Of a DNA stretch of 64,000 bases, positions 20,201 through 31,687 are shown piece by piece (the first letter of the stretch is position 1; every line of letters begins with the position of its first letter). Below the pieces are notes generated by a model. That model saw only the letters and a program-made list of their open reading frames with translations. It was not told the origin of the DNA and made no database searches. Made by a program: the position numbers and the translations under genes. The DNA comes from Isochrysis galbana. Its lineage: Eukaryota; Haptophyta; Isochrysidales; Isochrysidaceae. The stretch lies in assembly GCA_018136815.1 (NCBI GenBank), contig CM030932.1:9362001-9426000 (forward strand), given 5' to 3'.

Positions 20201-21706
20201 CACCGGTGCTCCAGCCGGTTGACTCAATGTCCATACGGAAGATCTCGCCGACTCCGACGCATCCGGCCCAACCATCACCAGCCTCGTCATCAGCACTCAA
20301 GATACAGTTAGCATTTATCGGAAGTTCGATATCCTGCGAGGCGTCGAAGCACACGCCGTTCCATGTAAGATACGGGTCGTTGTTGCAGGTGAGCTGCCAG
20401 CTGGCTTGGTCAGCATTGCACGACGATAAAGTCCTCTCACAAACAATTTTGGCGTCGACCATACGCTTCGTGCTCTCTCTCCCCGTGGGCGCGAGGCAGT
20501 CCTCCTCGGCCAATTGGCGCGCGCGGCGGGAAGATAATCCTGCCTCCTGGAGCGCGTCATCTGCCCGCTGAATGTATAAGTCGATACTATTGGTGTCCTC
20601 GATGCGGAACGCGGAGCACGTCACGTCACTCTTGCAAAGGCTAATCTTGCTTCCGACGACCGGCTGCAGATATGCCTCTCCGTCCCAGACGCGGAGCTCT
20701 GCGCCGCTAAGAAGGGAAAACGAGATGCGCGTGGGACTGACGAGTCGAACGCGCGAGACGTGCTCGACCACGGTCACCTTGCCCGAAGGGAGGGCTGCGA
20801 GGCGAGAGGGGCATGTGTCAGCGTGTGCCATGATTCTCTGCGCATGCGAGAACGGGTCGTTGCGCACCTGTCGGATCTGGGATGGTCAGCGTCATCGTCT
20901 GAACGGTCTCGAGCGTCGCTAATGGCAGAATCGGTGCGACAATCAGTGGCACCTGGTATTCGGCACTCGCCACCTTAAGGATGGTTGCGTTGCTGTCGAC
21001 GAGAGTGGCTTGCATCGTGTAGGCATCTTTGAAGGCAATGGCCACTGCAATGCTGATCACGCACATCGCGACGAGCAAGACGAACACGACGCAAGAGAGG
21101 CCAACCACGGCCCGGCGCCAAGCTCGCTTCTCCTGCGAGAGTAATATCACGAGAATAGCTGAGGATGCGGCTTGCTGCATGCACAGTCAAGCTTCAGCGC
21201 TGGCCACCCGGGCAGGACGCACCCGCTCGTTTGTCACGGTGTTCTCTACAATGTTCAGAAGCTCGCGCATCGTGATCTTTCCGTTGCCTTCGCGATCTGC
21301 GTTCCGGAGCATGTTCTTCATGCTATTGCGCACTTCCAGGGCGCTCAGCCGCCCACCACCGATGTTGATGAAGTTTCCAAAGGCTGCGCACCAGGGGAAG
21401 GGGGGTCAGCTCAGCCGAGGGAGCGGGCGGAGGTGGACTTGTCATCCTAGGGAAGGGCGGCGGTGGGGGGGAGGGGTGCGGTTTGAGGCGGTTCGCACCA
21501 CTGGAGCGTCGGTTGCCATGCGTGATTGAGTTCTGCACCACGCGTTGCAGTCCCGAGACCGAGTCTCGCATGCTGTCTACATCGGAGAGAAAGATCTTTC
21601 GCTCACCACAGAAGCGCTCGAAGCGCTCCTCCTTGCTGCTGCGGCGCGTGGGCTCGGGGGGGACCAGTGGCGAGGTGCTGGTGGCCTGCTGCACGTCTTG
21701 GTCCAT
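17259..21706 (-). CDS. type II membrane protein: EF-hand, TM, CBM-like, EGF and two LNR repeats
   Basis: Four exons join in consistent phase: 21706-21499, 21383-21223, 21132-20868 and 20794-17259 (donors GTGCGA, GTGCGT, GTGCGC; acceptors GCGCAG, TCGCAG, CGCAG), giving 1389 residues. An EF-hand loop lies at 99-110 (DREGNGKITMRE), then one membrane span at about 131-156. The rest should be extracellular: a Pro-rich SPPPPPP linker (458-472), Cys-rich EGF-like segments, a starch-binding-like strand VYVIGDFNDWGD (557-568), another EGF, and two Lin12/Notch repeats (about 1256-1286 and 1296-1321) with CNNAACGFDAGDC and GDGVCDRAC motifs. The Pro-rich linker resembles algal wall glycoproteins. A cytosolic calcium sensor on a large Cys-rich ectodomain suggests a surface receptor or adhesion role, which is inference. 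An exon upstream of ATG 21706 cannot be excluded, since that frame stays open to 21850. Confidence 0.8.
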
Positions 21707-22401
21707 ATTGGCCTCCCACCGCTTGCGCGCCGCACGCTCGCCTCGCTCTTGCGGGTTGAGGAGGGGGGGGGTTGGGGGAGGGCAGGGTGCCGAGGGGGAG
21801 AGAGGAGAGAGAGAGGGCAAAGAGAGAGTGGGAGAGACTGGAGTCGACAAGGGTTAGAGAGGAGAGTCGTGGCAAAATACGTGAGAATGTGCCTTGGGAA
21901 GGGGGGGGGGGGGGGCGCGAAAGAAGGGGGGGAGAGGAGGCGAGAGAGGGCGCCCCACCCCTCGATTCAGCGGATTGTTTTCGGTAGGTAGGGAAGAGAA
22001 TGAAGAAACCGCGAGCGGCCCGCGAGTGAGAGGGGGGGGGGGGAAGACAAAGGCTGACGGCGTCATCTTCAATAGCACACACAAGACATTCCACACGCGG
22101 AGAGAGTGACAGTCGTTTCAAGTAGCTGGAGTGTGTTGTGGAGTACTTTAACCGTACAACCCCGTGTTAGCGAGGAGAACTCCCCCCCCCCCTCCTCCTC
22201 GCTCGAGGGACAAATCATAGTAGATTGTACCAGCCGCGCCGCCGTGGTGGTCTGCTCGCTGCCGTCTCCTTCTCCCCCTCATTCCATTCGCGGATGAGAC
22301 GCCTTCTTCCTCATAACCGGCGAGGAGAGGGTGGGCCGCGCGCCTCCTCCACTCTTCCTTCCTTTCCGTGCCCCAGCCGCAAAGATCTCTCTCCCCCTCT
22401 C

Positions 22402-24058
<1,657 letters not shown>

Positions 24059-24387
24059 CTATGGGCCAGCCCAATTCGTCATGCACTCCAACTGATCGGA
24101 ATAGGTCTGCATCTGGTTGTCACCAAACATGCACTTCAAAAGGGAAAAGACACGCTCACACGAGGCAGAATTTGGGGAGAGTGCGAACGCAATACGGGCG
24201 CAAAGAGCCCAATGTGGAATCTTGTCAGCATTTGCTTTCCACCACGCTAGAGTCTTGGCCGTGAAGTCCCGCACATCATCTCGCTGCGCGACGGGAGTGC
24301 CACGAGCCGCAGCCATGTATGCCGGCAGCTCCGCGAGGAGGTGATCTGTGCATGAAAGGTGCTGGAATATCTTGATCATTGAAAGCC

Positions 24388-25958
24388 AACTAACTTTATA
24401 GTTGGACGCGATGGAGCGCGCCGGCGCGACTCCCCTCTCTTTCGGGCCCCCCGCCGAGGGCGGCCCCCCTGCCCCCATGGACCAGTCGCTGGCGAAGCGA
24501 CCGCGCCCACCCTCAGAGGCCGAGCAGGTGCGTGCGACCCGCGTCGCACCACACGGCCCGTGGCCCTGGCCACACCACCCACAGCAGCCATGCTGGCCTC
24601 CCCCATGGGAGGCAGCAGACTGCAGGCCACAGAAGAACAGCATCATGCGGACAAGACCGACGCTCCAATGGGCATGCCTTATGGCAGCGGCCCCTCTCAC
24701 CCTGGCCAGGGCCGCGCCGCCTCGGCGGCGCGGCTTAAGGCTGGGTGGCCCTCATGGGCACAACACATTGACAAACACCAACATCTCAAATGCGCATACA
24801 CAACTCTGTCCACACAGAGGGAGACTGACAGGCACGACGCCCAGACGCCACGCACGAACAACACTCCCCCCGACTCCTCACCACCCCCTACCGGCAACAC
24901 TGACTTCCCCATCGCCCGCACCTGACTTTCAGGAACCTGACTCTGAAGGCGAAGATCAACAAATGGATTCAGACGCCACCTACGAACTGTCGTTCCACCA
25001 GACGGGCGACCTTGTCCTCCACGACACGACGGTCTATGCGGCCATCGTCGAGCTTCTCCTAGAGCTTGAGGGCGTCGACCCTGAGCCTGACTTTTGGGCC
25101 CGCTCAGCCAGGGGCCCGTGGCATATCGCCGTCAACGAAGACTGCGCTCAACAATTCCAAGCCCGCTACGGACTCCAGACTACAATCCGCGTCCACCAAG
25201 TCGACGTAGCGATTCAAATCAAGATAGAATCCATCGAGAACAAACTCAACAAAAAAGGCACCTCGAACCGCAAGGCGCTCTACGAGGCCCTCCAAGACGT
25301 AGCAGCGCACTTCGTGGTAGAAGCGGACGGGCTGGCGCAAGCCTCGAAAATCACCCTAAGCACACTCGTCAAAGCCGTCGAAAAAGAAGGCCTAACGTTC
25401 CTTAAAGGAAACCGCGAACGCATGAAGCTGGAAGGTGAGTCGGGCACCTTTGTGTCCAAGGTGGCTCACTCCACGCGCTGGCACCTTTACGTCGCAGCAA
25501 CCCAAGGGTCCTTCCTCACAAGCAACTTCCCGCGCAAACTCCTACTCAATGTCGACAACACGGTAGATGAACGACAACCTCGGCCTCGTGGCGACAGCAC
25601 TCGGCCTCGCCGAAAGACTGGCCTGAGGCCGGAACACATCTCCCCCCCCCCCCCCGGACAAAACACACGCGAAAACGACAACGCGACAAGCGAAAGACAA
25701 CTCACCATCGACGAGACAACAGTGTCCGCAAGACAGTTTCAGCTGGCCACCCGGAGGCACAGGAGGAAGGAGAGAACAGAACACCGGGGGCCGGTACACC
25801 CCGCCCGCCCCCACCCCCCCGCAACCTGGGCCCCTAAGTAGAGCACGAGGGGAGTCGCCGCAAGGCGGGAAGTGAGGGAGAGGAAGGGAAAATGGGCGTG
25901 GCTACAGTAGTTAAACCCATGGCCACGCGCGAGGCGAGAATTTTAAAAGGTTTTTTTT
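24388..25958 (+). mobile_element. ORF1-only (half-LINE) retroposon with 16-bp TSD
   Basis: TTGATCATTGAAAGCC occurs at 24372-24387 and at 25959-25974, and the sequence between is foreign to the hAT gene. The element begins AACTAACTTTATAGTTGG, carries one ORF, and ends TTTTAAAAGG followed by about ten T. Long, non-fixed target duplications and a homopolymer 3' end are hallmarks of target-primed reverse transcription. There is no reverse transcriptase or endonuclease, so the copy must have been moved in trans, like HAL1 half-LINEs in mammals. Its two ends match those of the non-coding repeat at 57583-58527. Confidence 0.85.
24411..25841 (+). CDS. LINE ORF1 protein
   Basis: A 476-residue ORF from ATG 24411 that starts MERAGATPLS, like two other copies in the window. 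The first about 180 residues are Pro/His/Arg-rich, and the codon pattern suggests a frameshift relative to the ancestral frame. The core (about 25030-25500) is well behaved: YAAIVELLLELEGVDPEPDF, ARGPWHIAV, then helix-rich sequence (IESIENKLNKK, ALYEALQDVAAHF). The LEGVDPEPDF and GPW segment recurs at 48012-48263 and near 1219-1280, so it is the conserved part of the family. ORF1 proteins normally bind element RNA as chaperones. No zinc knuckle or RRM is visible. The C-terminus is basic and Pro-rich. Confidence 0.65.
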   Translation: MERAGATPLSFGPPAEGGPPAPMDQSLAKRPRPPSEAEQVRATRVAPHGPWPWPHHPQQPCWPPPWEAADCRPQKNSIMRTRPTLQWACLMAAAPLTLARAAPPRRRGLRLGGPHGHNTLTNTNISNAHTQLCPHRGRLTGTTPRRHARTTLPPTPHHPLPATLTSPSPAPDFQEPDSEGEDQQMDSDATYELSFHQTGDLVLHDTTVYAAIVELLLELEGVDPEPDFWARSARGPWHIAVNEDCAQQFQARYGLQTTIRVHQVDVAIQIKIESIENKLNKKGTSNRKALYEALQDVAAHFVVEADGLAQASKITLSTLVKAVEKEGLTFLKGNRERMKLEGESGTFVSKVAHSTRWHLYVAATQGSFLTSNFPRKLLLNVDNTVDERQPRPRGDSTRPRRKTGLRPEHISPPPPGQNTRENDNATSERQLTIDETTVSARQFQLATRRHRRKERTEHRGPVHPARPHPPATWAPK

Positions 25959-26428
25959 TTGATCATTGAAAGCCGCCGAACGAATTCAGCGTCCACATTT
26001 GCAGAGGCAAAGCATGGATCAAATGCGCGCAACATTCCCAATGTCGTGTGCTGCTCGCGACAATGGTAAGGTGCGGGGCAGCTATCTGTAAGGCGATCGT
26101 TCAAGTATTTGAAACCCTCTTTGACTTTGGCGACATTTTCATGCCATTGCGGCAGCTTCACGACGTTTATGGATTTCCTAAGCAGGTTGATGTCTGTGAT
26201 CGTGGAGACCGAGCCATCAACTGCATACGTTACTTCCCACTTGTTGGTGCCCACTTTCGTCACTTAGCCGTCGAACCAATCATTGTACGGCGGGCCGTAG
26301 TACTCGAGGACGGGCAAACCCACCACGATCTTCTTTTTCGCTCGCAACAGCGCGGCTAGATTTGGCAAACCTGCGTCACATTGCCCAAGGGCACGGCCAT
26401 TTTCCAATAGCTCAAACACGAAGAAAGA

Positions 26429-29400
26429 ATGACGAAGGAATTCTTCCGTCGCTTCCAAGCTAGGACCTCGAACCAAGCCATCCCCGAACTATACGTCACA
26501 GCCGACTGGGAGAACCCAGGCGAGCCCGACAGGACAACAACCAAAAACGACCACGAAATCCGCAACCAACTGAGAAGGTACTACGTGTGGCTATACCAGG
26601 AAAGGAAAACAACACGAGACAAGGAACTCGAGGAGGCACTCAAAGAACACCCCCTAGCCGACAACGACGCAATACAGCTTGAAGGCAAAATCACGATGGA
26701 GGAACTCGTGTCGGCGATACATAGCATAGGTAGGGGCAAAAGCTCCGGACCCGATGCGCTACCGGCGGAGTTCTACTCTAGCTTTGAGACACTAGTAAAA
26801 CATGACTTTCTGCGGATGCTCAACACAGCCCTGTCAAAGGGAGAGTTACACTATTCCGTGAGAGAGGGAGATATCATACTCTTGTACAAAAAAGGCGACG
26901 CGAGAGACCCGCGGAACTACAGACCAATAACCCTATTGCAGAGCGACTACAAGATACTAGCAAAAATACTAACAAATAGGCTCAAAAAAATCATTGGAAA
27001 CATTATCTCAAGGGACCAACTCGGATTCGTGCCCAAGCGATTAATAGGAGAAGCCACCCACTTACTGCAATTGACGAAGGCGTACTTAGACGAATCAGGC
27101 GAACCGGGTATCCTCCTTGCGCTGGACTGGGAAAAAGCTTTCGACAGAGTAAGCTGGGCGTTCTATCACTTGGCACTAGACCTTCTTAAATTCGGCAAGG
27201 ACTTCAAAAGATACGCGAAAGCATTGACGAACCCACATGCACGCCCGATACGGTACATAAAATCAAACGGGGGCAGGAGCTTCCCCTTCACCATAAGCAG
27301 CGGAGTCCCTCAAGGCTGCCCGCTGTCACCGCTCGCCTTCCTCCTCACGGCGGAGGCCCTCACCCGCGCCATAAACAATGACGACAGCGTAAACGGCATA
27401 GTAATAAACGGAGCAGAACTCAAAATCAGCCAATTTGCCGACGACACCCAACTCATGGCATCCGACTTCCCCAGCCTACGCCGCTCCCTCGAATGGGTGG
27501 AGAGATACGCGAAAGCCTCTAGCGGCAAGCCAAACGAGGCCAAATATGAGGGAATGCGAATGGGCTCCCTTCGTAGGAAGGCCCCCCCGAAAGACTTCAA
27601 ACACTTTAAATGGCTTAAAACCAAGGACTACGCCACCATACTCGGGGTACCCCTGGGGGACCAGAAGGCGACCAACTCCTTCTGGAAGAAACTAGCCGAC
27701 AAAATAGCAAAAAAGACGACAGCATACGCGCCCATCGCCAGCGCGCTCTCAATACACGGCAAAACGAAGGTGGCCAACTTCCTCATCTACTCGATCCCTC
27801 GTTACTGGCTACAAACATTAATGCCACCCGGCTGGTTCCACAGGCACCTCAAGAAACAGGTAGACTTGATATTATGGACAAACCATAGAACGGAACGCAA
27901 GATACAGTGGATTAAGCACCCGGAGGCACCCATGGAAAGCGACACCTCGAACGGCCCGAATTTGGGGCTAGGACTTATAGATTGGACCAACCATGTAAAA
28001 GCGCTGCGTGCCAAATGGATACTTAATTATCTAGACCCCCGACAAGCTAACTGGAAACAAGTCCTCGACGCGTGGTTCTGTAGAACCAGCCTAGGCAGGG
28101 CGGCAGTTTTATCCACGATACCCACGAACAGACTAACAGACGGAATCTTCGGAGCAAGCCGCCTCCCCCCTTTCTGGAAGAACGCACTGGAAACCATCCG
28201 CACACTCCCCCTCACCCGGCTAAGCCTGAGCGAAGCAGGAGCACTCTCACAACCCATCTGGCACAACCCTAACATACGCGGCCCCCGAGTACCCCCGCCG
28301 TGGACGGAATTGTGGAGCGCACTAGACTGCAACATGGTACACAACGTCTACTCAGACGGGAACGCCACTCCCTTCACAAGGGAAGAATGCGAAAGCTGCT
28401 TTCCAAACAACGATACATACACAAAATTCAAAGGTGAATACATCCACAAAGAGAAATTCCTAGACTCGTGGCAACTGATAGTCGACCACGCCGACGTCTT
28501 AAAATGCTCGACCTTCAGCCCGCCGCCCCCAGCGCGACAGCCCAGTAACGACGCGGCCCTCGCGGAAGAACAAATAGAGCCCCCACCAAAAATCCGCATA
28601 GACAAAAATGGAGAATACTACATGCACCACAAAGGAGCATGGTTTGAAGTAGAACTGTCGTATTTGGGCACGCCCATAATGGGAGAACGGCTGCGAGGCA
28701 CACCATCCGACCTAGACGTGTACCCCCCCGCCAAGTGGGGAGAGGGATACAAAGGAAACAGGATACTGGAATTTCCCCTGCCGGAAGAGTACACACTAGA
28801 CGGAAACACACCACTAGACAAAACGGAAGTGAAGCACCTAACGAAAGCCCTCCAGAAACTCGACGCCAGAACACAAACCCAGAACGGGCCCCAACGATGG
28901 AAGGACAGACTCCCGGTCGATAAGAACACGTGGAAGCACTTGGCACGCATATACACCTCCCCAATGATGACGGCGAGAGACTCATACTTGCACTTCCAAC
29001 ACATCACGCATCGTAGAATAGGGACACATAACAGATTCCCCGGAAGAGACCCGACGTGCCGACTCTGCAAACAATCACACGAATCATCTACGCACCTTGG
29101 GACATGCCCGACGCTAGACGACATATTCGACATGATACACGAACTGACAGAATACCATCCAACTCAACACGTTTCGACTCCCACCGACCAAGCAGTAGAT
29201 AGACTGTTCATACTCCCCAACACGCACTCGCCACACTCTAGAGAAATACTATACATCCTAGCATGGAGATACATTCTAACAGATTTTTACAGAGTACACT
29301 TCGACAACATAACATTTGATAGCAAACAAATCAAAAGAAGAATACTGACGAGATACACCGCACTAGTAAAGGCAGCGCATTTCGGCAACTCCACTGACGC

Positions 29401-29629
29401 GGCCAGAAGAGCCCAAGCAGACATGGGCCGACAACCAAAAAAACGGATAAACACCAGCGACTTCCGCCCTCTATTCGACGTAATAGACAACGACACACTA
29501 GCACCAAGCCATACCCTAAAGATAGCAACGCAGAAACTGGAGATCGAACACATCCTCGTACGAGAAAACAAGGAACATGCGAGCGACCAGGGATGGCGCC
29601 CTGGCTACAAGGGAGGAGAAACTCCCTAA
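26429..29629 (+). CDS. LINE ORF2: reverse transcriptase, 5'-truncated (no endonuclease)
   Basis: A 1066-residue ORF. The N-terminal about 80 residues (EFFRRFQARTSNQAIPELYV) match the linker that follows the endonuclease in L1-type ORF2. The RT motifs are all present: YRPITLLQSDYKILAKILTN, ALDWEKAFDRVSW (motif A), SSGVPQGCPLSPLAFLLTAE (motif B) and ISQFADDTQLM (motif C, intact FADD). The C-terminal zinc-knuckle-like CRLCKQSHESSTHLGTC lies at about 29056-29106. There are no internal stops. The endonuclease is absent and the copy begins abruptly inside the hAT gene, so it is a 5'-truncated insertion, though recent enough to keep the frame. The RNA would end at the T run near 29901-29910. Confidence 0.92.
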   Translation: MTKEFFRRFQARTSNQAIPELYVTADWENPGEPDRTTTKNDHEIRNQLRRYYVWLYQERKTTRDKELEEALKEHPLADNDAIQLEGKITMEELVSAIHSIGRGKSSGPDALPAEFYSSFETLVKHDFLRMLNTALSKGELHYSVREGDIILLYKKGDARDPRNYRPITLLQSDYKILAKILTNRLKKIIGNIISRDQLGFVPKRLIGEATHLLQLTKAYLDESGEPGILLALDWEKAFDRVSWAFYHLALDLLKFGKDFKRYAKALTNPHARPIRYIKSNGGRSFPFTISSGVPQGCPLSPLAFLLTAEALTRAINNDDSVNGIVINGAELKISQFADDTQLMASDFPSLRRSLEWVERYAKASSGKPNEAKYEGMRMGSLRRKAPPKDFKHFKWLKTKDYATILGVPLGDQKATNSFWKKLADKIAKKTTAYAPIASALSIHGKTKVANFLIYSIPRYWLQTLMPPGWFHRHLKKQVDLILWTNHRTERKIQWIKHPEAPMESDTSNGPNLGLGLIDWTNHVKALRAKWILNYLDPRQANWKQVLDAWFCRTSLGRAAVLSTIPTNRLTDGIFGASRLPPFWKNALETIRTLPLTRLSLSEAGALSQPIWHNPNIRGPRVPPPWTELWSALDCNMVHNVYSDGNATPFTREECESCFPNNDTYTKFKGEYIHKEKFLDSWQLIVDHADVLKCSTFSPPPPARQPSNDAALAEEQIEPPPKIRIDKNGEYYMHHKGAWFEVELSYLGTPIMGERLRGTPSDLDVYPPAKWGEGYKGNRILEFPLPEEYTLDGNTPLDKTEVKHLTKALQKLDARTQTQNGPQRWKDRLPVDKNTWKHLARIYTSPMMTARDSYLHFQHITHRRIGTHNRFPGRDPTCRLCKQSHESSTHLGTCPTLDDIFDMIHELTEYHPTQHVSTPTDQAVDRLFILPNTHSPHSREILYILAWRYILTDFYRVHFDNITFDSKQIKRRILTRYTALVKAAHFGNSTDAARRAQADMGRQPKKRINTSDFRPLFDVIDNDTLAPSHTLKIATQKLEIEHILVRENKEHASDQGWRPGYKGGETP

Positions 29630-29910
29630 AGACCCACCCATAGGGGAAAGCCGCAAGGCTGGGCCCCCACAAAGAGGCGCAACCCAAAGCGCCTCACAGC
29701 AACGGCGAGCCGAAAGGCCCGCCCCCCCCCCCCCCTGACGCCAGACCCAAAGTAGTGCACATGGGTCGACCCCCCGAAACCGAACAAAAAGGACCGAGGG
29801 GGGGTGCGAAAGGGGAGAGAGGGTGGGGCAAGGGCGATGTCAGGGGCAGCCCCCAAGGCGCGGGGCGGAGGATAGCAAAGTAGTAGGCATCTTCAAGAAT
29901 ATTTTTTTTT
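29630..29910 (+). mobile_element. 3' UTR of the LINE, ending in a T run
   Basis: G- and A-rich untranslated sequence follows the ORF2 stop and ends GAATATTTTTTTTT at 29897-29910. The ORF1-only element ends in the same style (a short A/T-rich motif, then T). No matching target duplication is evident between the two flanks, and the sequence after the T run is a minisatellite. Confidence 0.6.
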
Positions 29911-30030
29911 CTACCGTTAAAATCTTGCCACCCTACCGTTAAAAATCCTGCCTCTTCCTACTGTTAAAATTCCTGCCTTCCTACCGTTAAAAAATCCTGC
30001 CTCCCTACTGTTAAAAATCCTGCCTCCGTC
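29911..30030. repeat. minisatellite, unit about 21 bp
   Basis: CTACCGTTAAAAATCCTGCC-like units (variants CTACTGTTAAAA and CTACCGTTAAAATC) repeat about five times. Confidence 0.85.
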
Positions 30031-30184
30031 GCCTTGCCAAGACATTTCCTCTGCCTTCCTGCCAGCTTCCTTGCCAGTTCCTTCCGCCCCGGTTTCCCGC
30101 TTGTCTCCAAATCGAAATCGGTTTCACCGCATTAAGACCAAGCGTAGCTTAGTGGGGAAACTCCTCGTCCAGTTCCGTTACCCG

Positions 30185-30305
30185 AAAATCTCGTTCATCT
30201 CGTTGGGCCCTCGGGCCATCTCGTTCATCTCGTCGGGCCCTCGGGCCATCTCGTTCATCTCGTCGTCGGGCCATCAGGCCATCTCGTTACATCTCGTTCA
30301 TCTCG
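30185..30305. repeat. minisatellite built on TCTCGTTCATCTCGT
   Basis: Units of about 30 bp (TCTCGTTCATCTCGTCGGGC plus CCTCGGGCCA) repeat about four times, overlapping the 3' end of the gypsy integrase remnant. Confidence 0.8.
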
Positions 30306-30863
30306 TTACAAATCCAAGCTGCGGCTTTGATTTCCACAAGTGTGAAGTACGGGCGCAGGTTCGAGATGTGGACCTCGTCCTTAATCTTGCGATTTTCGAG
30401 GTCGCGGAGACGATAGCGCGTGTCCGAGATCTTAGCTTCAATTCGGTAGGGGCCGGAGTAGAGGAATTGGAGCTTGTTAGTTGTTAGCGTGCCCCGGGAT
30501 GCGGCGGCAAACCCTATCTCCGGGTTGAAAAGTAACACCAGTGCGGGACTTTAAAGTAGTATTCCGCACGGACTCTCTTTGAGCGCTTTGGGTCGCGTCG
30601 AGGGCGGCGCGCCAAGCAACGGTCATGATGTTGTTAAGAGTGTCCGCTTTCTGCGCGATCGATGGCCGTAGAGTAGACCTCTCATCTCGTGGGAGAGTTG
30701 GCTCAGCCAGTTGGGCAGGAAGCCTGAGCTCCCGACCATAAAGGAGGACAGCAGGCGACTTAGGGACGATGCGACCGGCGGTCGCTCGCATTGACATCAG
30801 CATGTAGGGCAGGTGGTCAGCCCAATAACGGCCTCCCTCGTCCGAGACGCGAGTGTAGGTCAC
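30287..30863 (-). pseudogene. Ty3/gypsy integrase C-terminal remnant
   Basis: The first frame (30863 to about 30477) carries the end of the integrase core: WADHLPYMLMSMRATAG followed by SPAVLLYGRELRLP. It then has a linker with GVTFQPGDRV. A one-base shift after a TAA near 30477 leads to KLQFLYSGPYRIEAKI, then DTRYRLRDLENRKI and DEVHISNLRPYF, the GPY/F module that follows the core in Ty3/gypsy integrases. Reverse transcriptase, RNase H and LTRs are absent. The frameshift, truncation and minisatellite overlap mark it as a relic. Confidence 0.85.
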
Positions 30864-31687
30864 TAATGTTTGTTGGGCTTGTTCTACTAAGCTACTAAGC
30901 CTACTCCCTCGTGGCGGTAAGCCTCAGTGGAAGATAGATCGGTGCCAGTCAGGGAGAGGATGGCGGCGACTAGCCGCTTGAATAGGCCTATTTGAGACGT
31001 GTTGGGGTATTAATTATGGTGTATGGTACTAGTATATGGTGCAAATATGTAAGGGCGTGGACGCCCTAGCAGCCTTGCCGGGTATCTGTATACCCAGAAT
31101 ACCCAGATGCTTTTTCCACTACCACCATCTAACTAGATAGGGGGGGGTCACTACCACTATCTAACCAGTTAGGCTTGGGTGAACTACCGGTTAGGCCCAA
31201 ATCAAAGTGGTTACTAGCCTTAGTATTTACCGTATTTGGCCGGAGGTCAAAAGGTCAAATTTATATGTATTTGGCTGTATTTGAAGCGCGTCCCAGGTTG
31301 TAGGCCTCAGACGGCTGGTATTTGGCCGTATTTGTAGGCCCCAGCAGTGTATTTCGCATCTAGGGTGTTCCGTCGTTCCATCTCAGTTCAATTATTTTTG
31401 TTGCGCGGAGTTCGGAGTTGTCTTTTTCTCTCCGGCACAGCCGCTCGCTCGCTCGTTCCGCGAGGCGAAACGAAACGGCAAACCGCCACTCGTCGCTCGC
31501 TCGCTGCGGCCGCTGGCTCGCCCTCTTCTCTTCATTCCCTCCCTCTCCCTCTCTCCCTCGCTCTCTCACTTCCTCTCTCCTTCATCGCCCTCGCGTCGGT
31601 TTGCCTGAAGCCCGCCACCACCCTTTTGAGCTTGATCGCCCTCTGCTGGCTCTCTCTCTCGTGTGTGCCTTCCCCTTCTCGGCTTCG

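Larger units (their letters stand above)
24059..26428 (-). pseudogene. hAT transposase gene split by a LINE insertion
   Basis: Two minus-strand pieces belong together. The upstream piece (about 26420-25959) reads ALLRAKKKIVVGLPVLEYYG, a stop at about 26264, then HENVAKVKEGFKYLNDRL and AEFVRRLSMIK. The downstream piece (24387-24059) resumes at SMIKIFQHLSCTDHLLAELP and carries the hAT dimerisation core WWKANADKIPHWALCARIAF followed by SPNSASCERVFSLLKCMFGD. Removing 24388-25958 and one 16-bp target duplication rejoins the frame exactly. The internal stop and the missing N-terminal and far C-terminal parts make this a dead copy. Confidence 0.85.

Noticed and set aside
28515-29133. Minus-strand frames opposite the RT gene
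   Set aside because: They are antisense shadows of a strongly supported reverse transcriptase ORF.
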